Shown: one piece after another, positions 37,242-48,043 of the stretch
Layout: every line of letters starts with the position of its first letter
How positions within the stretch are numbered: position 1 is the first letter of the stretch
Assembly (NCBI GenBank): GCA_002685255.1
Contig: NYWU01000033.1
Span: 1-64,000 of the forward strand
Direction: 5' to 3'
DNA from: Idiomarinaceae bacterium
GTDB taxonomy: Bacteria > Pseudomonadota > Gammaproteobacteria > Enterobacterales > Alteromonadaceae
DNA length: 64,000 nt
Translations under genes and position numbers: made by a program
The notes under the pieces: model-generated
What the model saw: the letters and a program-made list of their open reading frames with translations, nothing else
The model's database searches: none
Told to the model about the DNA's origin: nothing

Positions 37242-38015
37242 ATGAAGCAATCTCCAACAATACAACAAGTCATACCCAAGCATGTCGCCATCATCATGGA
37301 CGGTAACGGGCGTTGGGCAAAACAACAGGGCAAACGTCGAACCTTTGGTCATAAAAAGGGCGCTGAAGCGGTTAGAAACACCGTGAGCTTTGCGCGTCGC
37401 AACGGAATCGAATCACTGACCTTGTTTGCTTTTAGCAGTGAAAATTGGAATCGACCAGCAACAGAAGTTTCATTGTTAATGGAACTTTTCGTCAATGTGT
37501 TAAAGAAAGAAGCTGATAAACTCAAGCAAAACGATATAAAGCTTCGGATTATTGGCGATAAGTCACAATTTTCAAGCCGTTTGCGCAAGCACATCGATAA
37601 GGCTGAGGCGATGACATCTGACTGCCAAGGTATGACCTTGAATGTGGCAGCTAATTACGGTGGTCAGTGGGACATTGCTCAAGCATCACGGCAACTTGCA
37701 GAGGCGGTTACGCGAAATGAGCTAGTGCCATCGGATATTGATGAGCGTACATTCGAACGTTATTTATGTTTAGCCGACCAGCCAAAACCTGATTTGCTCA
37801 TTCGTACAGGCGGAGAGCAGAGGGTCAGTAATTTCTTGCTATGGCAAATAGCGTATGCAGAATTTTACTTTACCCCGATATTATGGCCCGACTTTGACGA
37901 TCAGGCATTTGCAAATGCGATTGCTGAGTTTGCTCGCCGTGAACGCCGTTATGGACTCACCAGTGAACAACTCGATAAACTCGTCGAAACAATGAATGCG
38001 CGTGTAGAGGACTAA
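37242..38015 (+). CDS. uppS: Undecaprenyl diphosphate synthase
   Basis: A 257-residue cis-prenyltransferase that makes C55-PP, the lipid carrier for peptidoglycan and O-antigen. The active-site motif [17 protein letters not shown] (Asp20 from this start), FGHKKGA and [11 protein letters not shown] are present. The distal [22 protein letters not shown] lacks nothing conserved. I prefer ATG 37242 after GGCGGA; a TTG at 37230 is possible. It precedes cdsA by 4 nt. Confidence 0.96.
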   Translation: [257 protein letters not shown]

Positions 38016-38019
38016 ATTT

Positions 38020-38883
38020 TTGCTTAAACAACGAATTTTGACAGCCGTTATTTTAATACCTGTCGCACTCTATGCAGTGTTCTTATTGCCGCTGTGGGGT
38101 TTCTCCTTATTCATTCAGGCCGTGCTTATGCTCGGTGCTTGGGAGTGGGCACCACTCATGGGGCTGACCAAAACGCGCTCGCGCATTGCCTACACTGCGG
38201 GGATCGGTATTATCATTGGTGCGCTAAGCCTAGCGGTGCCTTTTGAACATCTCTGGCAATCTGGAACGCTGAATAACATCATTTATGCCACCATCGCAGC
38301 AGGTGGTGTTTGGTGGGTGTGTGCATTAGCACTCGTAGTTAACTACCCATCGAGTCGTCGGATGTGGTCGCGCACACGCTCGATAGTCGGCATTTTTGGC
38401 ATGTTAATTTTTGTGCCGACTTGGGCAGCGTTGGTTACAGTGCGCTCAATCAACATTGATGTGCAACCGTACTTTGGTGGTTGGGTGGTGCTATTCATTT
38501 TGTTGCTTGTTTGGGCAGCTGACGTTGGTGCCTACTTCGCCGGGGTTCGTTACGGCCGCAATAAAATGATGCCGGCTGTGAGTCCAGGTAAAACGATGGA
38601 AGGGTTGTGCGGTGGCGTAACACTGGCATTCATTGTCATGATGGTGGTTTCACATTGGACACAAATCCCAGCCGACCAATTTACAGGTTATTACCTCACT
38701 GGCTTATTTACGGTGGTCGCATCGGTTTTTGGTGATTTGAACGAAAGCATGTTTAAACGCAGTGCGGGTGTCAAAGACAGTGGCTCGATTTTGCCGGGTC
38801 ATGGCGGTATTTTGGACCGCATCGACAGTCTAACCGCGGCTGTGCCAGTATTTACCCTCGCATACTTGGAGTTTTTACGGTAA
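38020..38883 (+). CDS. cdsA: Phosphatidate cytidylyltransferase
   Basis: A 287-residue inner-membrane enzyme that makes CDP-diacylglycerol, the branch point of phospholipid synthesis. It has about eight hydrophobic helices and the C-terminal signature [20 protein letters not shown] followed by GILDRIDS. It starts at TTG 38020 ([19 protein letters not shown]); no nearby ATG gives the conserved N-terminus, and GAGG lies upstream. It is 4 nt after uppS and 2 nt before dxr. Confidence 0.96.
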   Translation: MLKQRILTAVILIPVALYAVFLLPLWGFSLFIQAVLMLGAWEWAPLMGLTKTRSRIAYTAGIGIIIGALSLAVPFEHLWQSGTLNNIIYATIAAGGVWWVCALALVVNYPSSRRMWSRTRSIVGIFGMLIFVPTWAALVTVRSINIDVQPYFGGWVVLFILLLVWAADVGAYFAGVRYGRNKMMPAVSPGKTMEGLCGGVTLAFIVMMVVSHWTQIPADQFTGYYLTGLFTVVASVFGDLNESMFKRSAGVKDSGSILPGHGGILDRIDSLTAAVPVFTLAYLEFLR

Positions 38884-38885
38884 GT

Positions 38886-40085
38886 ATGAGTCAGTCGATT
38901 ACAATTCTAGGCGCGACGGGGTCTATCGGTCAGAATACGTTGGATGTTGTCGCCCGACATCCCGAGAGCTATTCATTGTTCGCTGTGACGGCCAATGGCA
39001 ACGTGAATGCGATGCTGGAGATTGTGTGCCGTTATATGCCTCAATATGCGGTTATGGTTGATTCAGGTGCCGCTGAACAATTACGTAGCCAATTGCCCGT
39101 TGATGTCAAAACAGAAGTGCTTGCGGGTGAACAGGCATTAACTGAAGTGAGTGGATGCGCTGAGGTCGATGTCGTCATGGCGGCTATTGTTGGAGCCGCA
39201 GGTTTAGCGCCTACGCTCGCTGCGATAAACCAAGGTAAACGTGTGTTGCTTGCCAATAAGGAAGCCTTGGTTGTCAGTGGAGAGCTATTTATCAATGCTG
39301 CGCGTCAGAGCGGTGCGCAAATTCTTCCAGTAGACTCTGAGCACAACGCAATATTCCAGTGCTTGCCTGACTTGGCTCAGCAGCAAGTAGGTCACATGCA
39401 ACTGAACGAGCATGGTATTGATAAATTATTGCTAACTGGCTCAGGCGGTCCTTTCCGTCATACACCGATTCAGGCGCTGTCACAACAAACACCTGAGCAA
39501 GCGTGCAATCATCCTAATTGGTCGATGGGGCAGAAGATATCTGTTGACTCTGCAACCATGTTAAACAAGGGACTTGAGTATATTGAGGCGCGCTGGCTAT
39601 TTAATTGTCAACGGGAGCAGTTGGATATCCTGATTCACCCACAGAGCGTGATTCATTCCATGGTTCAATATATTGATGGCTCGGTGATCGCTCAAATGGG
39701 AGAGCCGGATATGCGCACGCCCATCGCTCATGTATTAGGCTTCCCCGAACGTATTCGCAGTGGCGTTAAAGGACTCGACTTTATGGCGCTCAGCGAGCTG
39801 ACTTTCATGCCGGTCGACTTCAATCGGTATCCTTGTCTTAAATTGGCAATAGAGAGCTGCTGGGCTGGGCAGTCTGCTACGACGACCTTAAACGCTGCTA
39901 ATGAAGTAGCGGTCGCTGCGTTTTTGCAACGACAGATTCGCTTTACAGATATTGCTGAGGTATGTGACGCGGCGTTACAGAATCTAGAATGCATCAATGT
40001 TGATTCTGTAGAAGCACTCATGGCTATTGATTCGCAGGCGCGTAGCGCCGCATCACAACGCGTGGAGCAAGTTGTTTATGCTTGA
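38886..40085 (+). CDS. dxr: 1-deoxy-D-xylulose 5-phosphate reductoisomerase
   Basis: A 399-residue enzyme (IspC) that commits to the MEP isoprenoid pathway; E. coli IspC is 398 aa. The NADPH motif [26 protein letters not shown]-type [10 protein letters not shown], metal site [12 protein letters not shown], and [20 protein letters not shown] are intact. Here it lies after cdsA, whereas in E. coli it lies between frr and uppS. Its 3' end overlaps rseP by 8 nt. Confidence 0.97.
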   Translation: MSQSITILGATGSIGQNTLDVVARHPESYSLFAVTANGNVNAMLEIVCRYMPQYAVMVDSGAAEQLRSQLPVDVKTEVLAGEQALTEVSGCAEVDVVMAAIVGAAGLAPTLAAINQGKRVLLANKEALVVSGELFINAARQSGAQILPVDSEHNAIFQCLPDLAQQQVGHMQLNEHGIDKLLLTGSGGPFRHTPIQALSQQTPEQACNHPNWSMGQKISVDSATMLNKGLEYIEARWLFNCQREQLDILIHPQSVIHSMVQYIDGSVIAQMGEPDMRTPIAHVLGFPERIRSGVKGLDFMALSELTFMPVDFNRYPCLKLAIESCWAGQSATTTLNAANEVAVAAFLQRQIRFTDIAEVCDAALQNLECINVDSVEALMAIDSQARSAASQRVEQVVYA

Positions 40086-41433
40086 TTGGTTATGGTACGC
40101 CGCATCATTTGTGGTCACCTTAGGTATTTTGGTTTCGTTTCACGAATTTGGTCACTTTTGGGTCGCCCGTCGTTGTGGGGTGAAAGTGCTCACGTACTCA
40201 GTGGGTTTTGGTAAAGCAATCTGGTCTCGAGTGGCGCGTGATGGTACGCAGTATCAAGTGGGTATTATCCCCTTAGGTGGCTACGTCCGGATGCTTGACG
40301 AACGCGTTGATGAAGTCAGTGAACAAGATAAGCATCTATCTTTCAATGCGCAGTCGGTTTATAAGCGTTTTGCGATTGTCGCCGCCGGGCCGATTGCGAA
40401 TTTTATTCTCGCTATCGCAGTATTATGGCTGATGTTTGGTATTGGGGTGCCCACGGTAAAGCCGATCATTGGAGAGGTTCAGCCAGGATCCATTGCCGCC
40501 CAGGCACAGTTTGTTGAAGGCAGCGAGATTGTTAAAGTTGATGATGTCGAGGCGTATGACTGGCAACAGGTTCAACTCGGTTTGATGAGTGCGATTGGTA
40601 ACGACCAACTATCAATAACCGTGCGTAGCCCCGAGGGTCAGTTACAGCAGAAAACCTTGAATATTGAAGATTGGCAGTTTGATCCGGAAACCGAAACCAC
40701 CTTTGGTAGCTTGGGAATTCAAGTATTCCGACCCAATGTCTCGACGACGTTGGCGCAGGTTGTTGATGACTCACCGGCGCAACGAGCGGGTCTTAAAGCG
40801 GGCGATAAGGTGACTGAGCTTAATGGTCAGCCGCTACAAAGCTGGCAGCAGTTGACTGCAACGATTGCTGAGTCGCCGGGTGTGGGGTTAACCTTAACCA
40901 TAGAGCGCCAAGGCGTTGAACAGAAAATAACTGTCATTCCTGGTGAACGCGAACGAGGTTCTGATGTCATAGGTTACCTAGGCATTGCCCCAGAGGTAGG
41001 AGAGTTGCCTGAGGGCTATGTGTTCAACCATCAGTATGGTATTGTCGGTGGTTTAGTAAAGGGCGCTGAGCAGACATGGGAACTCATGGTTGTCAGCGTC
41101 AAAATGATTGGAAAATTAATCACGGGCGATGTGTCCGTAAAAAATCTCGCGGGTCCTTTAAGTATTGCTGAAGGGGCTGGCGTAAGCGCAAGTAGTGGGT
41201 TCGTTTACTTTCTCAGCTTTCTTGCGCTGTTAAGTGTAAATTTAGGGATAATCAATCTGGTGCCTTTACCCATGTTAGATGGGGGTCACTTAGCGTTCTT
41301 TATTGCTGAGTGGGTGAGAGGAAAGCCGGTGTCGGACAAAGTTCAAGACATCTGTTATCGGATTGGTGGTGCGTTAGTCTTTGCATTGATGATAATCGCC
41401 ATAAGTAATGACATCATGCGCTTCGCATTCTAA
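40078..41433 (+). CDS. rseP: Site-2 protease RseP
   Basis: A 451-residue intramembrane zinc protease that cuts RseA after DegS to release sigma-E; E. coli RseP is 450 aa. The zinc motif HEFGH is at residues 22-26 in the first helix and the second ligand region is [13 protein letters not shown]. Two PDZ domains lie between ([20 protein letters not shown] and [19 protein letters not shown]). The real start is ATG 40078 inside the end of dxr; an ATG at 40027 adds residues read from dxr. rpoE, its downstream target, lies at the right edge of this window. Confidence 0.96.
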   Translation: MLDWLWYAASFVVTLGILVSFHEFGHFWVARRCGVKVLTYSVGFGKAIWSRVARDGTQYQVGIIPLGGYVRMLDERVDEVSEQDKHLSFNAQSVYKRFAIVAAGPIANFILAIAVLWLMFGIGVPTVKPIIGEVQPGSIAAQAQFVEGSEIVKVDDVEAYDWQQVQLGLMSAIGNDQLSITVRSPEGQLQQKTLNIEDWQFDPETETTFGSLGIQVFRPNVSTTLAQVVDDSPAQRAGLKAGDKVTELNGQPLQSWQQLTATIAESPGVGLTLTIERQGVEQKITVIPGERERGSDVIGYLGIAPEVGELPEGYVFNHQYGIVGGLVKGAEQTWELMVVSVKMIGKLITGDVSVKNLAGPLSIAEGAGVSASSGFVYFLSFLALLSVNLGIINLVPLPMLDGGHLAFFIAEWVRGKPVSDKVQDICYRIGGALVFALMIIAISNDIMRFAF

Positions 41434-41463
41434 TTCAAAGTCAACAATAAGTAGCTAGTTATA

Positions 41464-43950
41464 ATGACGTTTAAAAAGCTGTTAGTGAGTGCCATGGTTG
41501 CGTCGGCGGTTTCGCCCGCAGCGCAAGCACAAGATGAATTTGTTGTCCAAGATATCGAAGTTAAAGGTCTACAACGTGTGGCACTGGGTGCTGCATTGAC
41601 CTACATTCCTGTTCGAGTTGGCGATGAAGTGTCTGAGCTGCAGATTCGCAGCGCGATCAAGTCACTTTATTCTTCTACTCACTTTGATTATATCGAAGCG
41701 GTACGTGATAACGGAACGCTGACTTTCCGTGTAAGCGAGCGTCCCACAATCGCTCAAATTACATTTGAGGGTAACAACGATATTAAGGACGAGCAGTTAG
41801 AACAAAGTCTACAAGACAACAATATCGTTGAAGGTGAGCCACTCGATCGCACGACCATCTCCGGTATCGAAAAGGGTCTTGAAGACTTCTATCAAAGTGT
41901 CGGTAAATATAACGCCCAAGTTGATCTCGAAGTCATTGAGCTGCCACGTAACCGTGTTGAGTTGCGCATGAACTTCGAAGAGGGCGATGCCGCAGAGATT
42001 GCTCAGATCAATATTGTGGGTAACAAAGCGTTTCCGGACGAATTACTGCTAGATACGTTTGAATTACGTGATGACTTACCTTGGTGGAATATTATCGGTG
42101 AGAAGCGTTATCAAAAAGAGCAGTTGAGTGGTGACTTGGAAACGCTCGAGTCGTACTACCGCGACCGAGGTTACCTTCAATTCCAAGTGGAATCTGTACA
42201 AGTTTCCGTTACCCCCGATAAAGCCGGCGTTTACATTACGATTAATGTGAGCGAAGGCGAGAAGTATTACGTTAGCGAAACCGATGTGATTGGTGATCTG
42301 AAAGGACACGAAGACATTGTTAATCGCTTAACTACGATTAAAGAGGGCGCACTTTATAATGCCGCTCAAGTGACCTATATCGAAGATCTTGTCAGCCGCT
42401 TTTACGGTGGTTATGGATATGCTTACCCTGAAGTGAAAGCGTTGCCTGAGCGTAACGACGAGGACAAAACGGTTAAGCTGACTTTCTCGGTCAACCCAGG
42501 CAACCGTGTTTATGTACGCCGTATTGGTTTTGAGGGTAACTCGACCACAGAAGATCAAGTTTTACGTCGCGAAATGCGTCAACTTGAAGGTGCTTGGTTG
42601 TCGGATAACAAGGTTGAGCAAGGTAAAGTTCGTCTAGAACGCCTCGGTTTCTTTGAAACGGTTGAAACCTCGACTGAGAAAGTGGATGGCCAACCTGACC
42701 AAGTCGATGTTACTTATAAGGTAAAAGAACAACCATCGGGCTCGTTTAATGCCGGTATCGGCTACGGTGACTACTCCGGTCTACAACTGAATGCTGGTAT
42801 ACAACAAAGTAACTTCTTAGGTACCGGTAACCGTGCGGGTATTAATGTCTCGACAAGCCGCTTCCAGAAGAACTTTAGTGTCTCCTACACCGACCCGTAC
42901 TTTACCACCAATGGTGTTTCTTTATCGGGTCAATTGTTCCTCAGCGAGTTCGATGCCGGACGAGCTGAAAACTTGATTCGCTACAACCAACGTACGTATG
43001 GCGTAAGCACCAATGTTGGTTTCCCTGTCGATGAAATCAATAGCTTTAGCTTTGGTGTAGGTTATAAACGTCAAGAAGTAACCAACGTTGATGGCTACGA
43101 GCAGATTCGTAAGTTCTATCAAGCGTTCTTGGACCCGCAGAGTCCAGATTCAGGCGTTGGCTTCGATATTTACGACTTTACCGCGGGGTGGTCACGAGTG
43201 ACCTTAAACCGCGGTACGTTCCCAAGCTCAGGTTCGTCTCAGCGGGCATCGTTTGAAATCTCGGCACCGTTCAGTGATATTCAGTATTTCCGTCTCGGTT
43301 ACGACTTTAAATATTACTGGCCTTTGTCAGACGATCAGCAGTGGACGCTACTAACCCGTTTCAATGTCGGCTATGGTAATGGTTACGGCGAGGACGATGC
43401 GGGCAACGACTATTTGTTGCCTTTCTGGGAGTCATTCCGCGTTGGCGGTCAAGGCGATTTACGTGGCTTTGAGCCGAACACGGTGGGTCCACGGGCGATA
43501 TATAGCTACGCCGATCAGATCGCGACGCCGCCAGACTGGACCGGATTACCGGGCGGTTACCCAGCAGGCTCTAACGCTGAATCAATCACTGTTAGTCGAT
43601 TTGCGGTAGGTGGTAACGCGAAAGTAGTTGGCGGTGTTGAACTTATCGTACCAACACCGTTCATTGACGAAGGCATGCGTAACAGTGTCCGTACAAGTGT
43701 GTTCGTCGATGTGGGGACCGTGTGGGATACTGAGTTTGACTACGATAAGTATAAGGGCTTAGATTTAATAGGTCAGAGTCAACCACTGAGTGACTACAGT
43801 GATCCTGGTGACTTCCGAGTGTCGGCAGGTGTTTCCGTACAGTGGATATCGCCTATGGGTCCGTTGACCTTCTCATTAGGTCGAGCGCTTAAAGAAGTGG
43901 AAGGCGATGAAACCCAGATATTCTCGTTCAACATCGGTACGACATTCTGA
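41464..43950 (+). CDS. bamA: Outer-membrane assembly protein BamA
   Basis: An 828-residue Omp85 protein that inserts beta-barrel proteins into the outer membrane. A signal peptide ends at AQA (about residue 22). Five POTRA domains follow to about residue 425, each with the GN-KAFPDELL or GNSTTEDQVLRREM type of pattern. The barrel carries the L6 motif as GDLRGFEPN (LRGF where E. coli has VRGF) and ends in Phe (FNIGTTF), the outer-membrane insertion signal. It is 30 nt after rseP and precedes skp. Confidence 0.97.
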   Translation: MTFKKLLVSAMVASAVSPAAQAQDEFVVQDIEVKGLQRVALGAALTYIPVRVGDEVSELQIRSAIKSLYSSTHFDYIEAVRDNGTLTFRVSERPTIAQITFEGNNDIKDEQLEQSLQDNNIVEGEPLDRTTISGIEKGLEDFYQSVGKYNAQVDLEVIELPRNRVELRMNFEEGDAAEIAQINIVGNKAFPDELLLDTFELRDDLPWWNIIGEKRYQKEQLSGDLETLESYYRDRGYLQFQVESVQVSVTPDKAGVYITINVSEGEKYYVSETDVIGDLKGHEDIVNRLTTIKEGALYNAAQVTYIEDLVSRFYGGYGYAYPEVKALPERNDEDKTVKLTFSVNPGNRVYVRRIGFEGNSTTEDQVLRREMRQLEGAWLSDNKVEQGKVRLERLGFFETVETSTEKVDGQPDQVDVTYKVKEQPSGSFNAGIGYGDYSGLQLNAGIQQSNFLGTGNRAGINVSTSRFQKNFSVSYTDPYFTTNGVSLSGQLFLSEFDAGRAENLIRYNQRTYGVSTNVGFPVDEINSFSFGVGYKRQEVTNVDGYEQIRKFYQAFLDPQSPDSGVGFDIYDFTAGWSRVTLNRGTFPSSGSSQRASFEISAPFSDIQYFRLGYDFKYYWPLSDDQQWTLLTRFNVGYGNGYGEDDAGNDYLLPFWESFRVGGQGDLRGFEPNTVGPRAIYSYADQIATPPDWTGLPGGYPAGSNAESITVSRFAVGGNAKVVGGVELIVPTPFIDEGMRNSVRTSVFVDVGTVWDTEFDYDKYKGLDLIGQSQPLSDYSDPGDFRVSAGVSVQWISPMGPLTFSLGRALKEVEGDETQIFSFNIGTTF

Positions 43951-44025
43951 TAGAGTAGCGATGTTGACAGTTCAACGCGAGAGAATCGCACTATAAGAAC
44001 AACAAATTTTTTTGAGGAGTTAATT

Positions 44026-44547
44026 TTGAAAAAGCTATTTAAAACAACCGTTGCAGCTTTAGCTGTATCAAGTGCAATGTTTGCTGGCGCAGCAAGTGCT
44101 CAACAGAAGATCGGCGTTGTCGATATGATGCAAGTGTTTCAGCAATTGCCACAACGTGAGCAAATTTCACAGCAGTTGCAAACCGAGTTTCAAGATCGTT
44201 TCGAGGAAATGCGTCAATTAGAGCAGAAGATCCAAGAGCTGCGTCAAAAGCAAGAACGTGATGCATCCGTTATGTCTGCTGACGAGAAAACGCAACTGAA
44301 CCGCGAGCTTGAACAGTTAGTGGCTGAAGCACAGCTGAAGAGCAAAGCGTTGCAAGAAGATACACGCCGTCGTCAAGCTGAAGAGCGCGATGAGTTGCTA
44401 GGTAAAGTGCAGAACGCAATTAACGCTGTTGCTGAATCAGGTGATTACGATCTTGTTTTACAGAGTAACGCTGTCGCATTCATGAAGTCTGATAATGACC
44501 TTTCTGCGAAAGTTGTCGAGCGCATGAGTGGTAACTCGGGTAACTAA
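44026..44547 (+). CDS. skp: Periplasmic chaperone Skp (OmpH)
   Basis: A 173-residue periplasmic chaperone that hands outer-membrane proteins to BamA. A signal peptide (MKKLFKTTVAALAVSSAMFA-GAASA) precedes QQKIGVVDMMQVFQQLPQ and a long Gln/Glu/Arg-rich coiled coil forming the tentacles. The start is TTG 44026 behind TGAGGAG; there is no alternative ATG. Its position after bamA is the universal order. A TTGACA at 43964 upstream has no properly spaced -10. Confidence 0.94.
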   Translation: MKKLFKTTVAALAVSSAMFAGAASAQQKIGVVDMMQVFQQLPQREQISQQLQTEFQDRFEEMRQLEQKIQELRQKQERDASVMSADEKTQLNRELEQLVAEAQLKSKALQEDTRRRQAEERDELLGKVQNAINAVAESGDYDLVLQSNAVAFMKSDNDLSAKVVERMSGNSGN

Positions 44548-44550
44548 TCA

Positions 44551-45579
44551 ATGACAGAATACTCTTTAAAGCAGTTAGCAGAGTATGTTGATGGTGAGGT
44601 TCGCGGCGACGCGAACCTTGTTGTTACTGGAGTTGGGACTTTACAGTCTGCATCAGCAGCGCAAATTGCTTTCTTAGCTAATAGCCGTTACAAAGGCCAG
44701 CTTGAAACCAGTCGAGCCGGTGCCGTTATCCTCTCGCCTAAAGATGCCGAAGACATGCCGGCGATAAATGCTATCGTAGTGAATAACCCCTATGCGGCAT
44801 TTGCTAAAGTGGCTCAGCGCTTAGATACCACGCCATTGCCTGCTGAGGGCGTTGCCGAAACGGCTAAGGTGCACGCTTCTGCAAAATTAGGTAGCAATGT
44901 GGCATTAGGCGAATACGTTGTGATCGAAGCGGGTGCAGTGATTGGCGATAACGTTACGATTGGTGCACACACGCATATCGGCCCTGAAGTAACGGAGGGT
45001 GCAGATACAAAAATTTGGTCAGGCGTTAATATCTATCATCGCTGTGTCATTGGAGCTCAGTGCAATATTCACTCGGGTGCGGTGATTGGTGCCGATGGAT
45101 TCGGTTGGGCTCCTGAAAATGGGCGCTGGCTGAAAATACCTCAAATTGGCCGAGTCATTATCGGCGATGATGTAGAAATTGGTGCGAGCACGACGGTTGA
45201 TCGAGGTGCGCTCGACGATACGGTCATTAGCAACGGCTGTATTATTGACAACCAGTGTCAAATTGCTCATAACGTGTTTATTGATGAAAATACCGCCATT
45301 GCGGGCTGTACCGTTTTGGCAGGGAGTTGCCGGATTGGTAAGCGCTGCATGATCGGTGGTGCTTCAGCCATTAACGGACACATCAGTATTTGCGATGACG
45401 TGCAAATCATGGGATTTGCAATGGTCATTAAAGAAATTACCGAACCCGGCGTTTATGCGTCAGGTATTCCCGCTACTCATCACCGTGAATGGCGCAGGAA
45501 TGGTGCGCGTTATCGTCAGCTTGATGACCTTTTTAAGCGCGTTAAAGGCATCGAGCAAGAACTGCAAAAAATTAAGTAA
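44551..45579 (+). CDS. lpxD: UDP-3-O-acylglucosamine N-acyltransferase
   Basis: A 342-residue trimeric acyltransferase, third step of lipid A synthesis; E. coli LpxD is 341 aa. The N-terminal uridine-binding domain is followed by the left-handed beta-helix ([20 protein letters not shown] onward) with catalytic His240 in [13 protein letters not shown]. It starts 3 nt after the skp stop and precedes fabZ by 9 nt. Confidence 0.97.
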   Translation: MTEYSLKQLAEYVDGEVRGDANLVVTGVGTLQSASAAQIAFLANSRYKGQLETSRAGAVILSPKDAEDMPAINAIVVNNPYAAFAKVAQRLDTTPLPAEGVAETAKVHASAKLGSNVALGEYVVIEAGAVIGDNVTIGAHTHIGPEVTEGADTKIWSGVNIYHRCVIGAQCNIHSGAVIGADGFGWAPENGRWLKIPQIGRVIIGDDVEIGASTTVDRGALDDTVISNGCIIDNQCQIAHNVFIDENTAIAGCTVLAGSCRIGKRCMIGGASAINGHISICDDVQIMGFAMVIKEITEPGVYASGIPATHHREWRRNGARYRQLDDLFKRVKGIEQELQKIK

Positions 45580-45588
45580 AGGGAGAGG

Positions 45589-46047
45589 ATGTTGAAAGCC
45601 ACTGACTCTGGATTTGATATTCAAGGTGTACTCGACTTACTACCACACCGATATCCATTTTTATTGATCGATCGAGTTATTTCTTGTGATTGCGAGAAAG
45701 AGATTCACGCGATTAAGAATGTGAGCTTTAACGAGCCCATGTTTAACGGCCACTTTCCGGGTAATCCTATTTTTCCAGGTGTTTTGTTACTCGAAGGTCT
45801 CGCGCAAGCGGCTGGCTTATTGGGTTTCCGAATTACCGAGCAAAAATCTACTGCAAATGATTTATATTTATTTGCAGGTATCGATAATGCGCGTTTTAAA
45901 CGCCAGGTGGTGCCCGGCGATACTATCCATTTTTATGTCACTTTCGAGAAAGAACGCCGTGGGATCTGGAAGTTTTCCGGTCGCGCTGAAGTTGACGGTG
46001 AATTAGCAGCAAGCGCTGAAATTATTTGCGCGAGAAGGGAAGTCTAG
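45589..46047 (+). CDS. fabZ: 3-hydroxyacyl-ACP dehydratase FabZ
   Basis: A 152-residue hot-dog-fold dehydratase for fatty-acid elongation. It shows LLPHRYPFLLIDRV and the catalytic FNGHFPGNPIFPGVLLLEG with His55 and Glu69. The ATG at 45589 sits almost on top of GGGAGAGG, so the TTG at 45592 may be the actual start; E. coli fabZ also uses TTG. It shares one nucleotide with lpxA. Confidence 0.96.
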   Translation: MLKATDSGFDIQGVLDLLPHRYPFLLIDRVISCDCEKEIHAIKNVSFNEPMFNGHFPGNPIFPGVLLLEGLAQAAGLLGFRITEQKSTANDLYLFAGIDNARFKRQVVPGDTIHFYVTFEKERRGIWKFSGRAEVDGELAASAEIICARREV

Positions 46048-46814
46048 TGATCCACGAAACTGCTATTATCGATTCGTCGGCTAAACTAGGGAATAACGTT
46101 TCTGTTGGCCCGTGGACGATTATTGGACCTAACGTAGAAATTGGTGATGATTGCGATATTCGCTCGCATGTAGTCATCAAAGGACCGACAAAAATCGGCG
46201 CCCGTAATACCATCTATCAGTTCGCAAGCGTGGGCGAAGATTGTCAGGATAAAAAGTACGCAGGCGAACCCACACGATTAGAGATTGGTGATGATAACGT
46301 CATTCGTGAGTCGGTGACAATTCACCGTGGTACTATCCAAGACGAAGGTATCACGCGTATCGGCGATCGTAACTTGCTGATGGCCTACGTGCACGTTGCG
46401 CACGATTGCATGATCGGAGACGATAATATTTTCGCCAACTTAGTCACCCTGGCAGGTCATGTTCATGTAGGCAACCAAGTCATTTTGGGCGGTTTGACTG
46501 GCGTTCATCAATTTTGTCATATCGGCTCGCATGCCTTCGCAGCGGTCAACTCCATCGTTGTCCAAGACATTCCACCGTTTGTGATGGCGCAAGGTCATAA
46601 TGCGCGGCCTCGCACTATAAACTCTGAAGGTTTAAAGCGTCGACAATTCAGTGACCAAGAAATCCGCAATATTCGTCGTGCTTATAAGCTGTTATATCGC
46701 TCGAGCCTGACTGTTGAAGAGGCGATACAGCAGATAGAAACGCTTGAAGAGCCCAAATTGGCCGACTTCATTAAGTTTGTTCAACAATCACAACGCGGCA
46801 TTATTCGACCCTAA
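46047..46814 (+). CDS. lpxA: UDP-N-acetylglucosamine acyltransferase
   Basis: A 255-residue trimeric acyltransferase, first step of lipid A synthesis. The beta-helix hexapeptides begin at IIDSSAKLGNNVSVGPW. The catalytic base corresponds to His119 in VHVAHDCMIGDDNIF, matching E. coli His125. GTG 46047 overlaps the fabZ stop (TAGTG) and gives MIHETAI, the expected N-terminus; an in-frame upstream ATG at 46026 lies within fabZ. It overlaps lpxB by one base. Confidence 0.96.
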   Translation: MIHETAIIDSSAKLGNNVSVGPWTIIGPNVEIGDDCDIRSHVVIKGPTKIGARNTIYQFASVGEDCQDKKYAGEPTRLEIGDDNVIRESVTIHRGTIQDEGITRIGDRNLLMAYVHVAHDCMIGDDNIFANLVTLAGHVHVGNQVILGGLTGVHQFCHIGSHAFAAVNSIVVQDIPPFVMAQGHNARPRTINSEGLKRRQFSDQEIRNIRRAYKLLYRSSLTVEEAIQQIETLEEPKLADFIKFVQQSQRGIIRP

Positions 46815-47962
46815 TGGACAAAGCACAAACGCCTGTTAAAGTTGCGTTAGTCGCAGGTGAACACTCGGGCGATATACTCGGTTCAGGCCTCATGGCCGCA
46901 TTGAAGTCGCGCTATCAAGATGTTGAGTTCATCGGTGTGGGGGGGCCTCTCATGGAACGTGAGGGGCTCAGCTCGTTCTTTCCGATGGAAGACTTGTCGA
47001 TTATGGGGCTAGCGGAAGTGGTGCGCCACTTACCTAAGCTATTAAAACACCGCAGACAGTTAGTCGAGTTTCTTAAGCAACAGCAACCTGACGTCTTTAT
47101 TGGTATTGACGCCCCTGATTTTAATCTAACGGTCGAGAAGCGACTCAAAGCAACCGGTATTAAAACCGTTCACTACGTTAGTCCATCGGTCTGGGCCTGG
47201 CGTAAAGGACGGATTAAGGGGATAAAGGAAGCCGTTGACCATGTGTTGTGCTTGTTACCGTTCGAAAAGCAGTTCTATGATCAACACGATTTACCCGCGA
47301 CCTTTGTGGGCCACCCGCTGGCGGATGCTATTCCTCGCGAAAGCGATAAAGTTGCGGCTAGAAGCGACTTAGGGCTAGCCGAGTCGGGCACCTATATTGG
47401 CTTGCTACCTGGCAGCCGCAAAGGTGAATTAGCGCGCATGGCGCCGGTTTTTTTACACGCCTGTAAAACGCTTAAAGCCAATCATCCAGAGTTACAGTTT
47501 GTCGCGCCTATGGTGAACCAAGCTCGCGCTGATGAATTGAGGTCGTTATTAACAGAAAGTGGCATGCAAGCGGACGTACAGATCGTTCTTGGGCGCAGCC
47601 GTGAGGTGATGAGCGCTTGTGACTATCTGCTATTAACATCGGGCACAGTAGCGCTCGAGGCTCTTTTGATTAAACGGCCGATGGTGGTTGCCTATCGTTT
47701 CGCTTGGCTGTCTTACCAAATCATTAAGCGGCTTTTCCATGCCCCTTTCTTTTCATTACCGAACCTCTTAGCAGGGCGTGCGATTGTACCGGAACTCGCG
47801 CAAAGTGATGCCAGTGTCGAACGGATAGTTGCCAACATGGAGCAATTGCTGCAGTCGGATAACCAAGCGCTACTTGAACAATTTGATAGCATTCACCAAC
47901 AACTTGACCAATCTGCTAGTCAGGTTGCTGCAGATGTGGTGAGTAAGCTTCTAAAAAATTGA
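46814..47962 (+). CDS. lpxB: Lipid-A-disaccharide synthase
   Basis: A 382-residue GT19 glycosyltransferase that joins lipid X and UDP-diacylglucosamine; E. coli LpxB is 382 aa. It shows VALVAGEHSGDILGSGLM, SPSVWAWRKGRIKGIKE, FVGHPLAD, LLPGSRKGEL and LLTSGTVALEALL. It is the last gene of this run. The usual rnhB and dnaE do not follow; an 81-nt gap leads to an unrelated gene. Confidence 0.97.
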   Translation: MDKAQTPVKVALVAGEHSGDILGSGLMAALKSRYQDVEFIGVGGPLMEREGLSSFFPMEDLSIMGLAEVVRHLPKLLKHRRQLVEFLKQQQPDVFIGIDAPDFNLTVEKRLKATGIKTVHYVSPSVWAWRKGRIKGIKEAVDHVLCLLPFEKQFYDQHDLPATFVGHPLADAIPRESDKVAARSDLGLAESGTYIGLLPGSRKGELARMAPVFLHACKTLKANHPELQFVAPMVNQARADELRSLLTESGMQADVQIVLGRSREVMSACDYLLLTSGTVALEALLIKRPMVVAYRFAWLSYQIIKRLFHAPFFSLPNLLAGRAIVPELAQSDASVERIVANMEQLLQSDNQALLEQFDSIHQQLDQSASQVAADVVSKLLKN

Positions 47963-48043
47963 ACTTAATTAAGGAAATTATGCGCTAATAACACTAAAAA
48001 ATCTGATCTAATATGAATGTATTCAATAGATTGGAGTTTAGAT

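Noticed and set aside
37487-37515. GGAACTT inside uppS as an internal sigma-E promoter
   Set aside because: No TCTRA-like box occurs 15-17 nt downstream.
43964-43997. Promoter for skp (TTGACA and TATAAG)
   Set aside because: The boxes are 22 nt apart, outside the usual spacing, and skp is normally cotranscribed with bamA.
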